From assembly GCF_032854445.1 (NCBI RefSeq), contig NW_027017967.1, forward strand, positions 62,001-126,000: a stretch of 64,000 bases of DNA, written 5' to 3'. Made by a program: the position numbers and the translations under genes. The DNA comes from Liolophura sinensis (lineage: Eukaryota; Mollusca; Polyplacophora; Chitonida; Chitonidae). Numbering within the stretch: position 1 is the stretch's first letter; each line of letters starts with the position of its first letter. The notes under the pieces are model-generated. The model was not told the DNA's origin, did not search any database, and saw only the letters and a list, made by a program, of their open reading frames with translations. Shown here one piece after another: positions 12,121 through 25,999 of this stretch.

Positions 12121-14779
12121 CATGTAGTATAGAAGTGAGATATAACAGAAACTGATGGGGAACCTAACTCATCTTTTGAAGGTGAATGCTGTAGAAATAT
12201 AAAGAAGAATGCTGTTTAAATATGCAGTATTTGTATTACATTTATTTTCCTAAGATGATATGTTCAATTCAATCTTATTAATATAATATAATTAATTATA
12301 ATTCGCTATTGCTTAACTTTGAAAGTTTTATTTTATAATACCCTCGGGAATCCTGGTTGTGGTAAGATGTTGTTTGCTCCAGTGGTCAAGCAGAAAGAGA
12401 TCTCTAGTGAACAGTTTGTTGCAGCAGGGGCACAGAATGATCTAAACAGTTAAAGTAAGGCCTGGTCATTTACTGCTACGCTCACTGTGTTTGGTCATGT
12501 AAAGCTTCTGTGCAGATCTACATGTGCAACGAGCTAAAGAAGACGAGATCAACAATTATTAGAGAAAACATGTACTTTAAAACATATGCATGGAATACAA
12601 TGTTATGGAGGTTAAGTAAGACGACAATGAAACTAAAAAGGTGGATACCTTCTTTGTTTTCTCATCATCGTGTTTCGGTTGTTTCAAGGTCAGGTTCGAT
12701 TTAGGGCACACTGGTGATGGTTTGGTCAGAGATTTGTTAACTTGAACACAGCCCTTCTATTAAAAACAATGCCAACATGATGATTTTAAGTACAGTATTA
12801 TAAACAGCTCAAAAATTAAATTTTATTATTTAATATGAGTGCGTATTTTATTAATTTACTTACTTAATTGATTGCTGATTAACGCCACACTCAAAAATAT
12901 TTCACTGATGCTGCAGAGTTTCATGCATGGATGAAACTGGGGGTGGTCTCTAACCAATGGGGCGGCTGTGAGTTCAAGTCCAGCTCATGCTGGCTTCCTC
13001 TCGGCCGTATATGGGAAGGTCGGCCAGCAACCTGCGGATGGTCGTGGGTTCCCCCAGTATTCTTGAGTATGGTGCAAAACACCAATTAAATAAATGAATT
13101 AATAAATAAACTGGGGTGCACGGGTTTAAACCACTCATCTGAGGCGAATAACTGACAAACTCTTCCAAATATGGCATATGTCACTGTGGTGGATGGCAAG
13201 AGATGTTCACCTAACTTCACTTAACATCACAAACATGAGAGCACCGATCAGGAAGTATTGCCACCAAGGTCTCACAATAAATGGAAGTGGGGGAACCTCG
13301 AAAGTTCCTAGTTCCAGAATGGGATTGAACACATGGTTTGTGTGAGCTGTGACTGAAAGGCAAGCACCTACATGGCCCAAATGCATACTTTAAAGTCTAC
13401 AAAATTTCTTTCTTTTAATTGGTGACCATATTTTAACTTTTTTTCACACAATATATTAAAATTAACCTACCTTAAAAAATGGATGGAGTCTAGATGTGGA
13501 AATGTGCTTGGCAGAAGAAGGTCAAAGTTCTACATATACATGGCCAAGTGGAGGTCTGTACAGAAAAACACAGCGAAAACAGTAGTTCAAACAAAGGATT
13601 TTTTGACATGAAACATTTATGTACACTGAGTTACAACTCAAACTATACATATGTTCTAAATTATAATTTACCCAAAAGTAATATGCCTGGAAAGAAATTC
13701 AGCACAAATTTTAATTTTTTCTTCTTGCTTTAACAACCCTGCACAACAATGGGCAGTACGTTATGCTGGGTGGAAACCTGGCAGTGGCCATGTTCCTCTT
13801 GGACTATACCATCAGACTTTAGAATACAAGGACAGGGATAATTCAGTACAGTCACATTTATGTCCTTGGCCTGTTTGGTGACAGGCAAAGGTGTCATTTA
13901 AGTGATACTGTATTGAGTTAACGGTACCTAAGTGCTACCAAGGATTAGTACTTCAGCATAATAAACAAACAAGTAAAAAGAGGAAGTTGTTGTATGTGTT
14001 GAACTGTCTTAAAGCAAAACATACATTAAGACCAAAAAGCTTATTACGGTTAGCAGTATGAATAACACTGTGTCATAAATGACAGGCTAAATACATCAAT
14101 TAAATGCATCAATTATCCAAAATTACTTTATATCCAGCACAAAAGGTATCATTTCTTAGCAAAACAAATTAGTGCTTTCACTGCTAATTTCAATGAAAAC
14201 AGCAATAAATAAACTATATAAAACTAATTGTATTCAAAGAGATTTACATGACTTCAGACGAGTACTTAACATGAGGAAAGAAATTTAACACAAGATAAAA
14301 GTGTTCCAAGAATATGATTGTGGCAATGTATGCTGTATGATTTATGTACACTTGAAAACAAATAGAAAATGAATTATCTTCTATTTGAACATGGCAAAAT
14401 ATCTTAGAAAGCTAAAAAAGATCACATCATGCATGTCATACCAAAACAAAAAGAGAAAGAAATACATTTCAATAAAAAATAATTGTAACGGCAATAATGG
14501 TCGCACCCATGGTGGTTAAGCTTCTTAGAGGTACTGTGCTGGTGACAATAAGAAAACGAATGACATTCATAATACTGAAGGACAACAGAATAAACTGATA
14601 GTATTTATAACTCAAAATGATTCAGATAATATCGTTATTGAAACAATTAAATAGTTTACAGCTGGTGATGCTTTTGTCCTATTTGGAATTGTCTTGTTGA
14701 GGAGGGTTGTCTTACACCACAACACGGATTACTCTCCTCAAATGTCAAGGCCTAACATGGGTTGAAAAACACATCTTAC
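12121..14779. other. intronic or intergenic, no gene seen apart from a SINE fragment
   Basis: AT-rich sequence that probably lies within introns of the minus-strand gene. A partial family-1 SINE sits at 12955-13110 on the plus strand, with B box GTGAGTTCAAGTCCAGCTC and tail GTGCAAAACACCAATTAAATAAAT. Confidence 0.4.
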
Positions 14780-14940
14780 CATTTCACTTTGCAGGACAGT
14801 CTGGTTACATTTAACTGTTGATGTGGATGGCGTAACAACGATTTTGGGATGGTGTTTCTTCACATATGTCACAGGCTGACTGTGTTGTACTGTGGGCTGT
14901 GTTGTACTGTAGGCTGCAAAGATGGTGCCACATCCTCCTG
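14780..14940 (-). CDS. candidate internal exon of an unrecognised host gene
   Basis: The minus-strand frame contains GGCGTIFAAYSTTQPTVQHS and later KHHPKIVVTPSTSTVKCNQ, and ends at a donor AAATGGTAAGATG at 14779. The acceptor is uncertain: both GTTAG and TTGCAG near 14938-14945 could serve. The exon lies directly downstream of the exon at 15164 in transcription order. Confidence 0.4.
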
Positions 14941-15163
14941 CAAGCCTAACGTGATCTGGTAATATTAATGAAGAAATGTTTTTTGTTTTTTTTTTTTCGG
15001 CTAAAAAAAAGGCAAATAAATTTAAAGTATCCATTATTGTAAGTGTTGACATGATGTAGGTAAATTTAAAACATAAAAATAATACTACGAAATTAATACT
15101 GTGGATATAAACAAACAATATTTTTAATGATTATATTTGATAATATTTAATGATCATACAAAC

Positions 15164-15419
15164 CTGTTCTTCAGCATCCCTCACAAGCACCTTGTTGGCA
15201 TTTTCAAGAATGGTGTTCAGAACAGTCTTCGTGCCCAATACACTAAGGGGACAGCCATCAGCAATGAGTAGATGAAGACTGACTGTGTCGTTCTCAGCAA
15301 GAAAGCTGGAATGATCAATAAATTCAAAACTGTTGATCTTCTTGGAAACATCTAGCAAAGTCTTGTTGATGAAGACCACCTTCTCATTGACAGAATCGAG
15401 GAAGCCTTGGCTGGTGTAC
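15164..15419 (-). CDS. candidate 256-nt internal exon of an unrecognised host gene
   Basis: The minus strand has an acceptor CTTTCCTTTAAG and a donor CAGGTTTGT. The frame between them is open and hydrophobic/acidic in a protein-like pattern, with FLDSVNEKVVFINKTLLDV and LLIADGCPLSVLGTKTVLN. It is the best exon in the 10-15 kb region. No known domain is evident to me. Confidence 0.5.
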
Positions 15420-15919
15420 CTTAAAGGAAAGTTGTTTTTACATCTAGGCAATATGCCAGATTTCAAAACAAGAATTGTTTTGCAACAAAAAATTTCAGAA
15501 TGATAATGAGTTTTTCTGATAGTGTCAGAAACAAGCATTAATTCTGAGAATTGATGCATTATGGGTTCACGTTTTAATGTTGTGATTTATTGTACATGTT
15601 GTACATGTAATAAGATACATTACAGTACACTTGGCTCATTTGAGGGAAAACATCGACCTTTTCAGAAACTAGGTTATCTCCCCTGTTTCAAAATCAAAAA
15701 TATCAAAATAATGATGTTTCAGGCTTCTGGGGACTATTCGTGCAACTGCTTCAAAATTACGCATTTTTTTCTCACCAAACCGTTCTGCGGTACACATCAC
15801 AAACGACACAGCGTCAAAATGCAATGTAAAATGTTTATGACGTTAATTTCATGTCATCATTTGATGTCATTTAAATGCAGTTACATTATTAGTCCACGGA
15901 ACTGGAAATAATGTGATAG

Positions 15920-17218
15920 CAAACAGGGGAGGTAACCTAGTTTCCGGAAAGGTCTATTGTAATAGCGAATGAAACTTTCTGAAAAAATAAATCAAAATCT
16001 AAAACAATTAAGGTTTTTGCCAATTAGAAATTATTAGCAATATAATTATATAGATGTTAATCACAGTGGAGAAATATAGTGATAACATTACATGGAAGAC
16101 ACTTTAGTAATAGTGTCAATGCGTAATAACACAAGGACATATTACACATGTACATCATGATAACTAGTGTACATTGGCGTGATTTACTGTTTGACATGTT
16201 TGTATCTTTACATTATTGTGTAAAAGCAGGTGTGCTAGATACTAATTACTTTTACCAATGCAAAACCAGTGACACCGATTGTAAATGCACTGTCTACCTA
16301 GGATTTTCCTTCCACACCTTTTTGGCATGATTTTGATAGCTGGAAAGGACATCTTCTGCACTGTCCTTCCAGAGGTCATTCCAGCCTACATGTAAAACAA
16401 TATCCTGAAAGATTTGGCCACTGGGTTGACTATATTCCCCTTCGTCCTTTTTTCCCCATTTGCCCGACACGTTTCTTTAAACCTAGCTTAAGTCACAGTT
16501 GCGTTCAGTCAGAACTAGCTCTAATGAGTTCCGGGGACTTGGTGCCATCTATCAGTGGTCCCATTCTTATTTTTTCTGATATTTGGGATAGTAAAGTTTG
16601 TTCATGTTTTGCAGTGAAATGTTCATGTGCTTTATCATTTGGGGTAATGTGGACACATGGGGTCCAATAATATGGACACTCAGGGTCCACATTACCCATG
16701 CCTGCAGGGAATATAGTCACCTTCGTTAAAATTTTCATTCTGTGGTAGATAAAGCCACTTTACAGCTTGACTGTCCTTTGATGGGGTATCCATACCTTAC
16801 ACTGAGGGGTAGATAGAGAGATCATTTTGTACTCAGCCAGGTCAGCTCCACAGGGTAAATCCGGCCTTACCCTTAAAGGGTCCATATCACCCCAACTTCA
16901 CCCTATTCCAGTTGTAGTCAGAGCTCTAGACTAACAATATTCCCGACATAAGCGTGAGCTGGATTCAAATTCGACCACATGACCTTATCATGAAGAGCCG
17001 TGGGGTATACTAGGTCAAAAACCATCAGAAGGGTGAAGGGATCAGTTTTGTGACACCAGCAACTGTTCAAATTAAGCTTAGGCCTAATTTATTTGATTTA
17101 AGTAAGAATTAATTAACTTGAAATTATTGGTACAATGTACCCCAGGTGACGGGCCAACTGCAATTGACATCCTCTATGTGAAAACCTCATATAGCCTATT
17201 CGATTTGATGACCTCAGT
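15920..17218. other. no gene seen
   Basis: Non-repetitive AT-rich sequence with short frames only. A 65-bp stretch at about 16996-17063 (GCCGTGGGGTATACTA..) recurs at about 18660-18724 on the far side of the minisatellite. Confidence 0.4.
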
Positions 17219-18425
17219 GAGTGGATCAGGTAACGGTGGATCAGTACCAGTAACGGTGGACCAGTACAGGTAACGGTGGATCAGACCGGTAAGGGTGGAT
17301 CAGTACCGGTAACGGTGAATCAGACCTGTAAAGGTGGATCAGTACCGGTAATGGTGGATCAGTACAGGTAACGGTGGATCAGACCGGTAAAGGTGGATCA
17401 GACCGGTAACGGTGGATCAGGACCGGTAACGGTGGATCAGTACCGGTAACGGTGGATCAGTACCGGTAACAATGGATCAGTACAGGTAACAATGGATCAG
17501 TACAGGTAACGGTGGATCAGTACAGGTAACGGTGGATCAGTACAGGTAACGGTGGATCAGTACAGGTAACGGTGGGTCAGTACAGGTAATGGTACAGGTA
17601 ACGGTGGATCAGTACAGGTAACGGTGGATCATTACCGGTAACAGTGGATCAGTACAGGTAACGGTGGATCAGTACAGGTAATGGTGGATCAGTACAGGTA
17701 ACGGTGGATCAGTACAGGTAACGGTGGATCAATACCGGTAATGGTGGATCAGTACCGGTAATGGTGGATCAGTACAGGTAATGGGTACCAGTAACGGTGG
17801 ATCAGTACCGGTAACGGTGAATCAGACCTGTAAAGGTGGATCAGTACCGGTAATGGTGGATCAGTACAGGTAACGGTGGATCAGACCGGTAAAGGTGGAT
17901 CAGACCGGTAACGGTGGATCAGTACCGGTAACGGTGGATCAGTACCGGTAACGGTGGATCAGTACCGGTAACAATGGATCAGTACAGGTAACAATGGATC
18001 AGTACAGGTAACGGTGGATCAGTACAGGTAATGGTGGATCAGTACAGGTAACGGTGGATCAGTACAGGTAACGGTGGGTCAGTACAGGTAATGGTACAGG
18101 TAACGGTGGATCAGTACAGGTAACGGTGGATCATTACCGGTAACAGTGGATCAGTACAGGTAACGGTGGATCAGTACAGGTAATGGTGGATCAGTACAGG
18201 TAACGGTGGATCAGTACAGGTAACGGTGGATCAGTACAGGTAATGGTAGATCAGTACAGGTAATGGTGGATCAGTACAGGTAACGGTGGATCAGTACAGG
18301 TAACGGTGAACCAGTACAGGTAACGGTGGATCAGTACAGGTAATGGTGGACCAGTACAGGTAATGGTGGATCAGTACAGGTAACGGTGGATCAGTAGCCT
18401 ACAGGTAACGGTGGATCAGTATCAG
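17219..18425 (+). repeat. 20-bp minisatellite, about 1.2 kb
   Basis: The unit GTACAGGTAACGGTGGATCA repeats with small variants (ACCGGTAAC, AATGGATCA). A longer pattern also repeats: the variant order near 17290-17640 is seen again near 17800-18160, so there is a higher-order unit of about 520-530 bp. Most units contain CAGGTAAC, which matches a splice donor consensus. The 20-bp period is not a multiple of three, so it does not encode a simple peptide repeat. Confidence 0.95.
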
Positions 18426-18850
18426 TAGTGCTGGACAATCCTATGAATTAAAATATAGCAAGCTATTTCAAACGCTCACGAACTAAGGTACACACTAAAT
18501 TTGTACAATATTTCAGTTCAAGGCATACTGAATGAAGTATGCAGCCTATTTCGAAATCGAAGATGGCGGTGAGAACGACTTTCTGTCAGTTTCGGAAAAT
18601 CCTCGGCCAGTTACGGCAAGTTTAATGTCGTCATGATGACGGTTCTAGTAGTAGTTGTAAGAGCCGTGGGGTATACTAAGTCAAAAACAGTTAGAAGGGT
18701 GAAGGGAACAGTTTTGTGACACCACGAAATCGTGCAGGGAAAAGACCATCGTCCGGACTCATTCAGATAGTATCTTACAAACCTGGCTATTTCGTCCAAT
18801 CGCAGTAGTTCTTACTTCAACAGTGGCACATGTAACTTCACTCCAACCAG

Positions 18851-18877
18851 AATGGCAGGTGTTGATCCAACCACTGG
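18851..18877 (+). CDS. possible first coding exon
   Basis: ATGGCAGGTGTTGATCCAAC opens a short frame (MAGVDPTTG) that meets a strong donor GTAAGT. The context before the ATG (CCAGAATGG) is a fair start context. No downstream exon could be linked, because the next 800 bp are SINE sequence and the duplication boundary. The call is weak. Confidence 0.2.
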
Positions 18878-19223
18878 TGTAAGTTCACTTTTCTTTACTG
18901 TTTCTTAAGTAATAATGTATACACGTCATAATTAATCTAAGCAATGCTGGCCAATCTGTGAATTATGCTTGCCATTTTGTTCTATTTCACTTCAGCAGTG
19001 TACAATGTAGGCTAGTTTCAACAGCGCATAGGCCTACTGTCAAAGTTGTTGTTGTGCTCTTTATTTTAGCATTCTCAGTGCATCACATGTACTCATGCTC
19101 GGTGTTTAATAAGTCCAACTTAGCAGTTGCAAACGTAAGGTAGCTGGTAGCTCTATGGGGCTAGGGTTATGCAGATATATACGTAAGCATTTACTTACCC
19201 TGCACTCCTTCGTCCTCCTTACC

Positions 19224-19576
19224 GGCCCGGATAGCACAGTTGGTAGAGCGACCGGTAGATCCAGGATCAATCCTTGATCGAGTCACACCTAAGACTTTAA
19301 ATGAGGAAGTTGTAACTTGGCTTGGCGTTCAGCATGAAGGGGATAGTGCAACGACTGGTTGACCCGTATCAGCATAATGGCTCGGACGGTCGGCTTACTT
19401 GCCTTCGGTAAGTCGTCTCAGTGAGGCAGCACTAAAGAAAAGAGCGGTGGAAATCCGTCCTGCAACAAGGAGGCACATTACACGTACATGCACCCTAATG
19501 ATTCCTTCGTCGTCATATGACTGAAAAATTGTTGAGTATGACGTTAAACCCCAATCACGCACTTACTCACTCCTTT
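19224..19576 (+). mobile_element. tRNA-derived SINE, family 2
   Basis: The head GCACAGTTGGTAGAGCG is a tRNA-type A box and GATCCAGGATCAATCC is a B-box-like stretch. The body is shared with the SINE at 62692 (GGCGTTCAGCATGAAGGGGA, CAACAAGGAGGCACATTACA), and the tail is ATGACGTTAAACCCCAATCACGCACTTACTCACTCC. Confidence 0.85.
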
Positions 19577-20705
19577 GTCCTCAGTGTGCTCTACTCAAAA
19601 TACTGATGTTGTCCTGCAGTAGGCCTAGTGTAGGACGTGGATGCTCATAGTGCCTGTTCATTTCTGCGACTGATGTATGTCAGTTTAGTGATATGATATG
19701 TAGCCTGGTGTTTATAAAGTTCATGATATTGAAAAAACGCAAAAAAAAAAGAAATGGAAAGGAATGTACTGGATTTGAACAGCAAGACTGCCGGGCATCA
19801 TTTACAATGGAGCAAGTAGTGAAGACTAGCATAGAGATTAGGCGGCTTTGATCTTCGGCTGATAGCTGAGGACAACAGGGAGAAAAAATACATTGTTACA
19901 GAGCTCATGCCCGTTCCCACGGTAAACTGCAGTCAATGGTTTCATGCAGTCTAGCTCGAAGCTCTCGTGTTATTTACATATGACGATTTTGTCGGATTTT
20001 TGCGGGCGTTTTTTGGTCATAAGATAAAAACAACGCAAAGTACAAAAATAATTCTTGCAGATTTGTAATCGTGATGTCATGGGGCACAAGATAGTGTATG
20101 TGATTTTTGTGATTTTAAGCGGTTTTTAAAAACGACCTGTTTTTGAACCATGTTCGTTGGTCAGTTTTGACCTTATTTGCATACCGAACTAAAAGCTGTT
20201 TACAATCTGGGTAGGACGATCCACCTATAAACTGTAAACAAAACGTTTAGCTCGATAGGTTTAGCCGTTTTGGAGAAGATTTTTTTAGCGTATCATAAAA
20301 ATTCAAAATGGTCGCTAAATCAGGTGAGTGGTAAAACAGCACGCAACGTGAAAAGCTGCTTCATATGTTCCTTATTTAGACTCCAAAGTTTGTTTTTTTC
20401 TTCCTTTACATACGATGGTTTTGTCAAATTGTTTGTGCTAAAAAAAAGTACAAATATAATTATTGCAGATTTGTAATCGTGATGCACGTGTGAACTAAAT
20501 TTCAGCGACAATGTTAAACAACTTTTTATGTTATTGCACTAAAAATTCTGAGTTCTGTCTGGACTGGTTCATTTACAGCGTTGTGGATGTACTATTAAAA
20601 GTTGTTATACCCACCTCGATAGAGGCTATATTTAGGAGGTGATTTGTTTTTAGGGGACACTCGGACGAATTCTTTTTCATTTCAAAGCGACTTCTTTTGA
20701 TTTCA

Positions 20706-21112
20706 ATGGGCAGTTGCTTTTCCAAGAGGGCTCGGTCCGAGCCGGAGGACCTTGCAGAAGCGATCCCCCTTGCGGAGATGCAACAAGAAGAACCATGGAT
20801 GGCTTGGTGGAGATGGAGGTGGGGTCTACCACACCACCACCAATTCCCCCAGAATTACAGGCTCCTTCTGCTTCACCTGCTTCATCCGAAGAAATGGCAC
20901 CACTCCTTGGAGGAGGCCCCTCATTTGCACAGCTTGCCGACACCCTGGCTGCAATAAACGGTGATGAACAGCCCGGGACAACAGTTCCATCAGCGCAAGC
21001 AGCGCCATCCCCATCACCCACTGAAGGATGCTCCTCGTTTCAAGAGCTTACAGACGCCATGGCTCTTCTGACTGCTGAGCGGGATGCTCAGATCGAAAGT
21101 CTTCGTGATTAA
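20706..21112 (+). pseudogene. frameshifted copy of the myristoylation-signal protein
   Basis: This is the duplicate of the ORF at 2920. The start reads MGSCFSKRARSEPED, so Gly2, Cys4 and Ser6 are kept. Relative to copy A, 4 bp are missing in the Pro-codon run near 20828-20833, which moves the rest of the protein into another frame. The helix duplicates SFAQLADTLAAI and SFQELTDAMALL survive in the shifted frame. Confidence 0.5.
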
Positions 21113-24100
21113 GTAACTGTTTACTTTACTCCAGTGCAATTGGGAGTCGTTTGTGTGACATTTTGTTTTGCTCCTCTAATTAGGAGCTGGGGCACGGTAA
21201 TTGGCCCCTGGAACCCAGTAATTGGTTCCTATCACTAACCATTCAGCAGAACCTCCTTGTGGTGTTAGTGGGAAACAGATGTATCATCTGGCTAATGCTG
21301 TTGACTACTTGGTTTCTTGCTGGGTTTGAATCGTTTCCAGGTGCCAGAGTCCTATAAAAAATAACCCAAATTACAGATTACAGGTGGACATGATGGTGTT
21401 TGGACGCATTTATCATTGCCAGGCAGTTTGGGTATGTTATTTATGTGTAAAAAAAACCCTTTTGTGTTTATTTGGTTTACATCAGTCTGAGCTTGGGCAA
21501 TCCAATATGACATATTCAGATTTAATGGGCTGCCTGAAACATGCACGATGCAGAAACGCGTATATATCTTTTATGTCCAGATTTGGACGAAAATGCACAA
21601 AACTTATCGCTTACTGCATGATATATTCACTCCACCCAATAATGCATGTCTTGTTTTAAGTAGCTAGACACTTCAGTTAAGTTCTCAAAATGTTACGCTA
21701 TATTGCCAATGTCCGGCCAGTCTGCTGAAATAACTGTATATTGCATAAAGAGTTTCCCTATCATGCCTCATCTCTTGCGATGCTTTGTCATCTGTTGCTT
21801 ATAACTCGTTAATCATTTTTATTATGACTGTTGTGTATATGTTTGACATTTACAGAATGTTATGTCGATTACTTAAAAGGTGTATTAGTTTCTACACAGA
21901 TATGTCGCCCATAGAGCTATGCGTTACTGAAAGTATATATGCCCTGGGTCAACTTCAGTTTCGACACACTGATCGTCAAATTGAGGTACAGGATTGTACA
22001 GGATCTCTAATAAATGTATCTAATATATACGTTTTGTATATACACAGTTTGCCAGTACATACATTGCTATTTTCGTTATAATGGTCTATATAGAGTATAA
22101 TATATATACATATATATATATAGATTCCATGCACAAATAAAACGAATCGTTGCAATAACACGCAGTATATAGAGCCTCTATATGCCTGATTATTGCATAC
22201 CACGAACTGGAGTCTGTAAACGCAAGGGGAACGAAGTATACCAGTTATGTCCTAGTATATAAATTTTGGGGTTTTGTCTTTTCATATTTCCAAACATGAA
22301 TATACGTGTTATGCCCTGTACAAAGGTCGAATCCTTAAAACAGCGATATATTTTCTAAGTGTGTGATCATATGGTAATATGTTTATTATACCCTCTTCAG
22401 CGCCGGTGAAGGTAGTGTAACAACAATCGAACCCAAACCCTTACTCTACTGCATGGAAATATTGTGCTGATTTCACTGTGCTATGACATATATGCTCATC
22501 TTAAGTCGTATATGGAAATATACCTTAGTATGGTGGACGGGCTACTGCATGGTTCGAATCACGGTCGCGTCTTTTCAAATTGACAAGTATAGTAACTGTG
22601 CTATGTGCTACAAAGATCAAAGCTTCAATTAACGATAATGGTTTCTGAAAACAGGTGACCAGGTTACCATTTTTGTCATATGTTCATTACCTTTTTCATG
22701 CTGGTAAATGTGCATGGGATACGAGTTCGAGCCCAAATTGTGGCACTCTCATTTTACTGAACATTTCGCGCGTATTTCTCTTTGCTTTGGCATATGTGAC
22801 TGTATATAGAGAGACTGTATAGTCACCCAGTCGTCCTGAGCGCATACCGGTATATCTATTACAAGGATGAAAGTTGCATGTTCCAACTTAGCCTGTGCTA
22901 GTAATGTGATTATATTGCACTGGGTCAGCTTCAGTTTGACCACCCTGATCTTTAAATTGAGATACACATGCATTTAATTACAATCTGTACAGGTAACTTT
23001 CACTAAAACAATGTATCTGTAACAGTTTTTTCAGCACTTGTATCTGTGCTATACCAAAACAGTGTATTTATTTTTTCAGCACTTGTATCTGTGCTATACC
23101 AAAACAGTGTTATCCCAAATAACAAAACACTGAACATTACTTTATCACTTCTATCTGACATCGTATACAATCTCGTAGGTTTTCTATAGTGGCTGTAAAG
23201 GTATACTAATATGAACCCTTTTCCCCCAGTATCACTGAAACCTTTTTGGTGCAAATCACATTTCAATGTCCGCCCCCAAACCCTTGAACCGCCTGGGCGA
23301 CCTAATGGTATGAACGTCCACCTCAATGTCGGGAGATTGAGGCTCAATCCTGGTTTGGGTCCTACCAAAGACTTTAAAATTGTACTTGTTGCCGCCTCTC
23401 CTGTCGCTCAGCACCGAGAGGTTAGAACAAGAAAGCAGGACTGGTCGGTCTGGTGTCAGTTTTTAATGTCACTGAGTGGGGTGTTATGTCTGGCTCGATG
23501 TCTCAGTGGCAGCAGCACTTTGGCGGCATGGAATTCGCCCTGTCACAAGAAAACACAGCCAACATTGCACACGACCTAATGACTCCTCGTAATATGACTG
23601 AAAACTTGTTAACTACGACGTTAAACCCCAAGCACTCACTCGCCCCACAAAAACTGTGTGCAAATCACTTTGACTGGTGCATCAATACTTAAACTACCGA
23701 GTGCCACAAGAACTATTAGTTCCACGAACTCTTTGTCACAGTTGTGGAAGGCACGAGATGTTCATTGAACTTCATGTAATACCACTCACCAGAGGCCACC
23801 GCCCATGACTTAACTGTGGCAAAGCCACACGAACAATTTACGCTTGGGGCCTCAAAATTTCCCTGTCCAAGTCTGGGATTGAACCCATGACCTGTGACTG
23901 AAAGGCGAGCGCCTTAAGCGCGTTTCTAGCCTGTGAGCGGTATGAAAAATACATGGAAGCAAATCATGACAGCATGACAACTTATTTACTTCATGTTGCT
24001 CTCATATACTGCTACCTTGTGGCCTGGTTTCCTGGTCTCATATGGTCGGGTATACACGAGCATATATGTGTCGCCGATGAAACCTCTCCCCAAATGTTAG

Positions 24101-24414
24101 AGAAAACTCATGGCATTGGGATTTCAACATTTATATTCGAATGATACTAAAATGGACGTGACAGGCATGTCATGGCACTGGAGACAACTCAGGAGTTGAC
24201 CATAATACTGCACCTTGAATGTCCTTCCACCTTGTGAAAGACATGGATGAAGTTATTACGGTATAGTCAGGCTGACCGGCTTTTTCTGTAGGATGACCCG
24301 ACTTTCAATTACTGGAAAGTTTCTGAACCAACATCGGAAACAAACGAGTTTGGTGCGCTATTGGAAGCGAACCCATTCAGAGAAGCATTTAAACCGGACA
24401 TGGGGAGTTCTTCT

Positions 24415-24663
24415 TATTTATTTGACTGGTGTTTTACGCCGTACTTAAGAATATTTCACTTATACGACGACGGCCAGCATTATGGTGGGTGGAAACAGCC
24501 CGGGGGAAACCCACGACCAACCACAGATTGCTGTTAGACCTTCCCACGTACGGCCCGAGAGGAAGCCAGCATGAGCTGGACTCGAACTCACAGCGACCGC
24601 ATTGGTGAGAGACTCCTGGGTCATACCGCTGCGCTAGTGCGCTAACTAACTGAGCCACGGAGG
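24415..24663 (-). mobile_element. tRNA-derived SINE, family 1 (shared by both duplication copies)
   Basis: Same insertion as at 6714, carried along in the segmental duplication. Confidence 0.85.
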
Positions 24664-25510
24664 CCCCTCCGGAAGTTCTTCAATATGTTTCAAATAACAA
24701 AACAAGATATCAAAAAGAAAACAAAGATGATCTAATTTTATATGTATTCTTTATTGTTAAAAAACTCCACAAGAACAAACCACAATATTATGAAACCGGG
24801 CACTGTTATTTGTTTGGGTAGTATTACAAAAAAACAACAGTGTTTCGAAATCTTCACCTTAAGGGTCTCATCAGGGTTCACGCTAACTGAAATACATTGC
24901 CAGATGGAAACACAGACAGTAAAGAAATGAATTGTACACGTAAACGAATAATAAAAAGTCATTGGTTACAGCCAAACACATAGGAATGGACAAAAAACCA
25001 TTCCACAGTACATCGTATGGATTCAACATTAAATGTGGTTGTTACTTGATATTAACTGAGCTCATTGAACACCAATAAATAAAGTTAAATGATTCATGGA
25101 AACTTTCAAATCCTTTACTGTTAACTAACATGCCATTTAAAAAACAAAGCAATGTGATTTCTGGGGTGTTACTTATTTACAAACACAACAGCACTAAGAA
25201 TGGGCCATAGCCATTCTCCAGTATATGGATACCAGGCACTTCACTCTGCTGTGCCACTGTGCAATTGTACAGTAAAGCAGAGCTTGCTTTTGTTAACATT
25301 TGGATCTGTTTGATTGGTGTTTTATAATGTAATCAAAACTATTTCATTTACACAACAGCGTTCGGTTTAATGGGTAAAACTGCAGTAAATCGTTGTAAAT
25401 GCTGGAGATTCAGTCGGACAACGTGCGAAAAGTATGTCAGAAAAAAGTGTCAAGTGTTACATATATATGATTCAACGCTGAATAATGGGAATTTATTTAA
25501 AATACCCCTT

Positions 25511-25513
<3 letters not shown>

Positions 25514-25576
<63 letters not shown>
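25514..25576. repeat. (AT)n microsatellite
   Basis: About 30 uninterrupted AT units. The matching place in copy A (7797-7814) has only about nine. Confidence 0.98.
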
Positions 25577-25578
<2 letters not shown>

Positions 25579-25999
25579 AACATGTAAAAAAAAATTATAA
25601 ATCTTCATACCACTTACAAAGGCTAAAATGTAAAATAACTTATAACTTTCCAAATAACATAATGGTGCAACATGTTAATTATAATGAATGCTAGCATCAG
25701 CTAGAGCTACCTTTAATCTGCTATAGAATTTTCCTAGTACCGAGAATTTTCTAGTTTTGTTAACCTTGGTTTTACTCTGAAGAAGAATTATTTCATCACT
25801 AATAGAATTCATTGTATTTCTAACAAAATCCATTGATCTGGTTGTAGTGGTAGATGGTGATATATTCATATTTGCTTCAAATTCCTCAACAAGAAAACGA
25901 CAATGAACACACTTCACACTGTCCCTGTCAAGTGTATCAGATTGTAACACTTCTAATGTGACAACTCCAGCAGAAGTTATACTATGTGTCATACTTTAA

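Larger units (their letters stand above)
19701..25956 (+). repeat. segmental duplication, copy B
   Basis: Direct-orientation partner of 1550-8194. It contains the same small ORF, the same SINE at the same place and the same minus-strand CVHC-containing fragment at 25680-25956. It differs by a deletion near 20400, a missing ~120 bp near 23980, an extended AT microsatellite and scattered substitutions. Confidence 0.85.

Noticed and set aside
16505-16738. Minus ORF with Cys/His residues
   Set aside because: It has a single short frame with no splice sites or known motif, and no support from its surroundings.
17219-18425. CRISPR-like array
   Set aside because: Repeats are contiguous 20-bp units without unique spacers, in a eukaryotic genome. 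It is a minisatellite.
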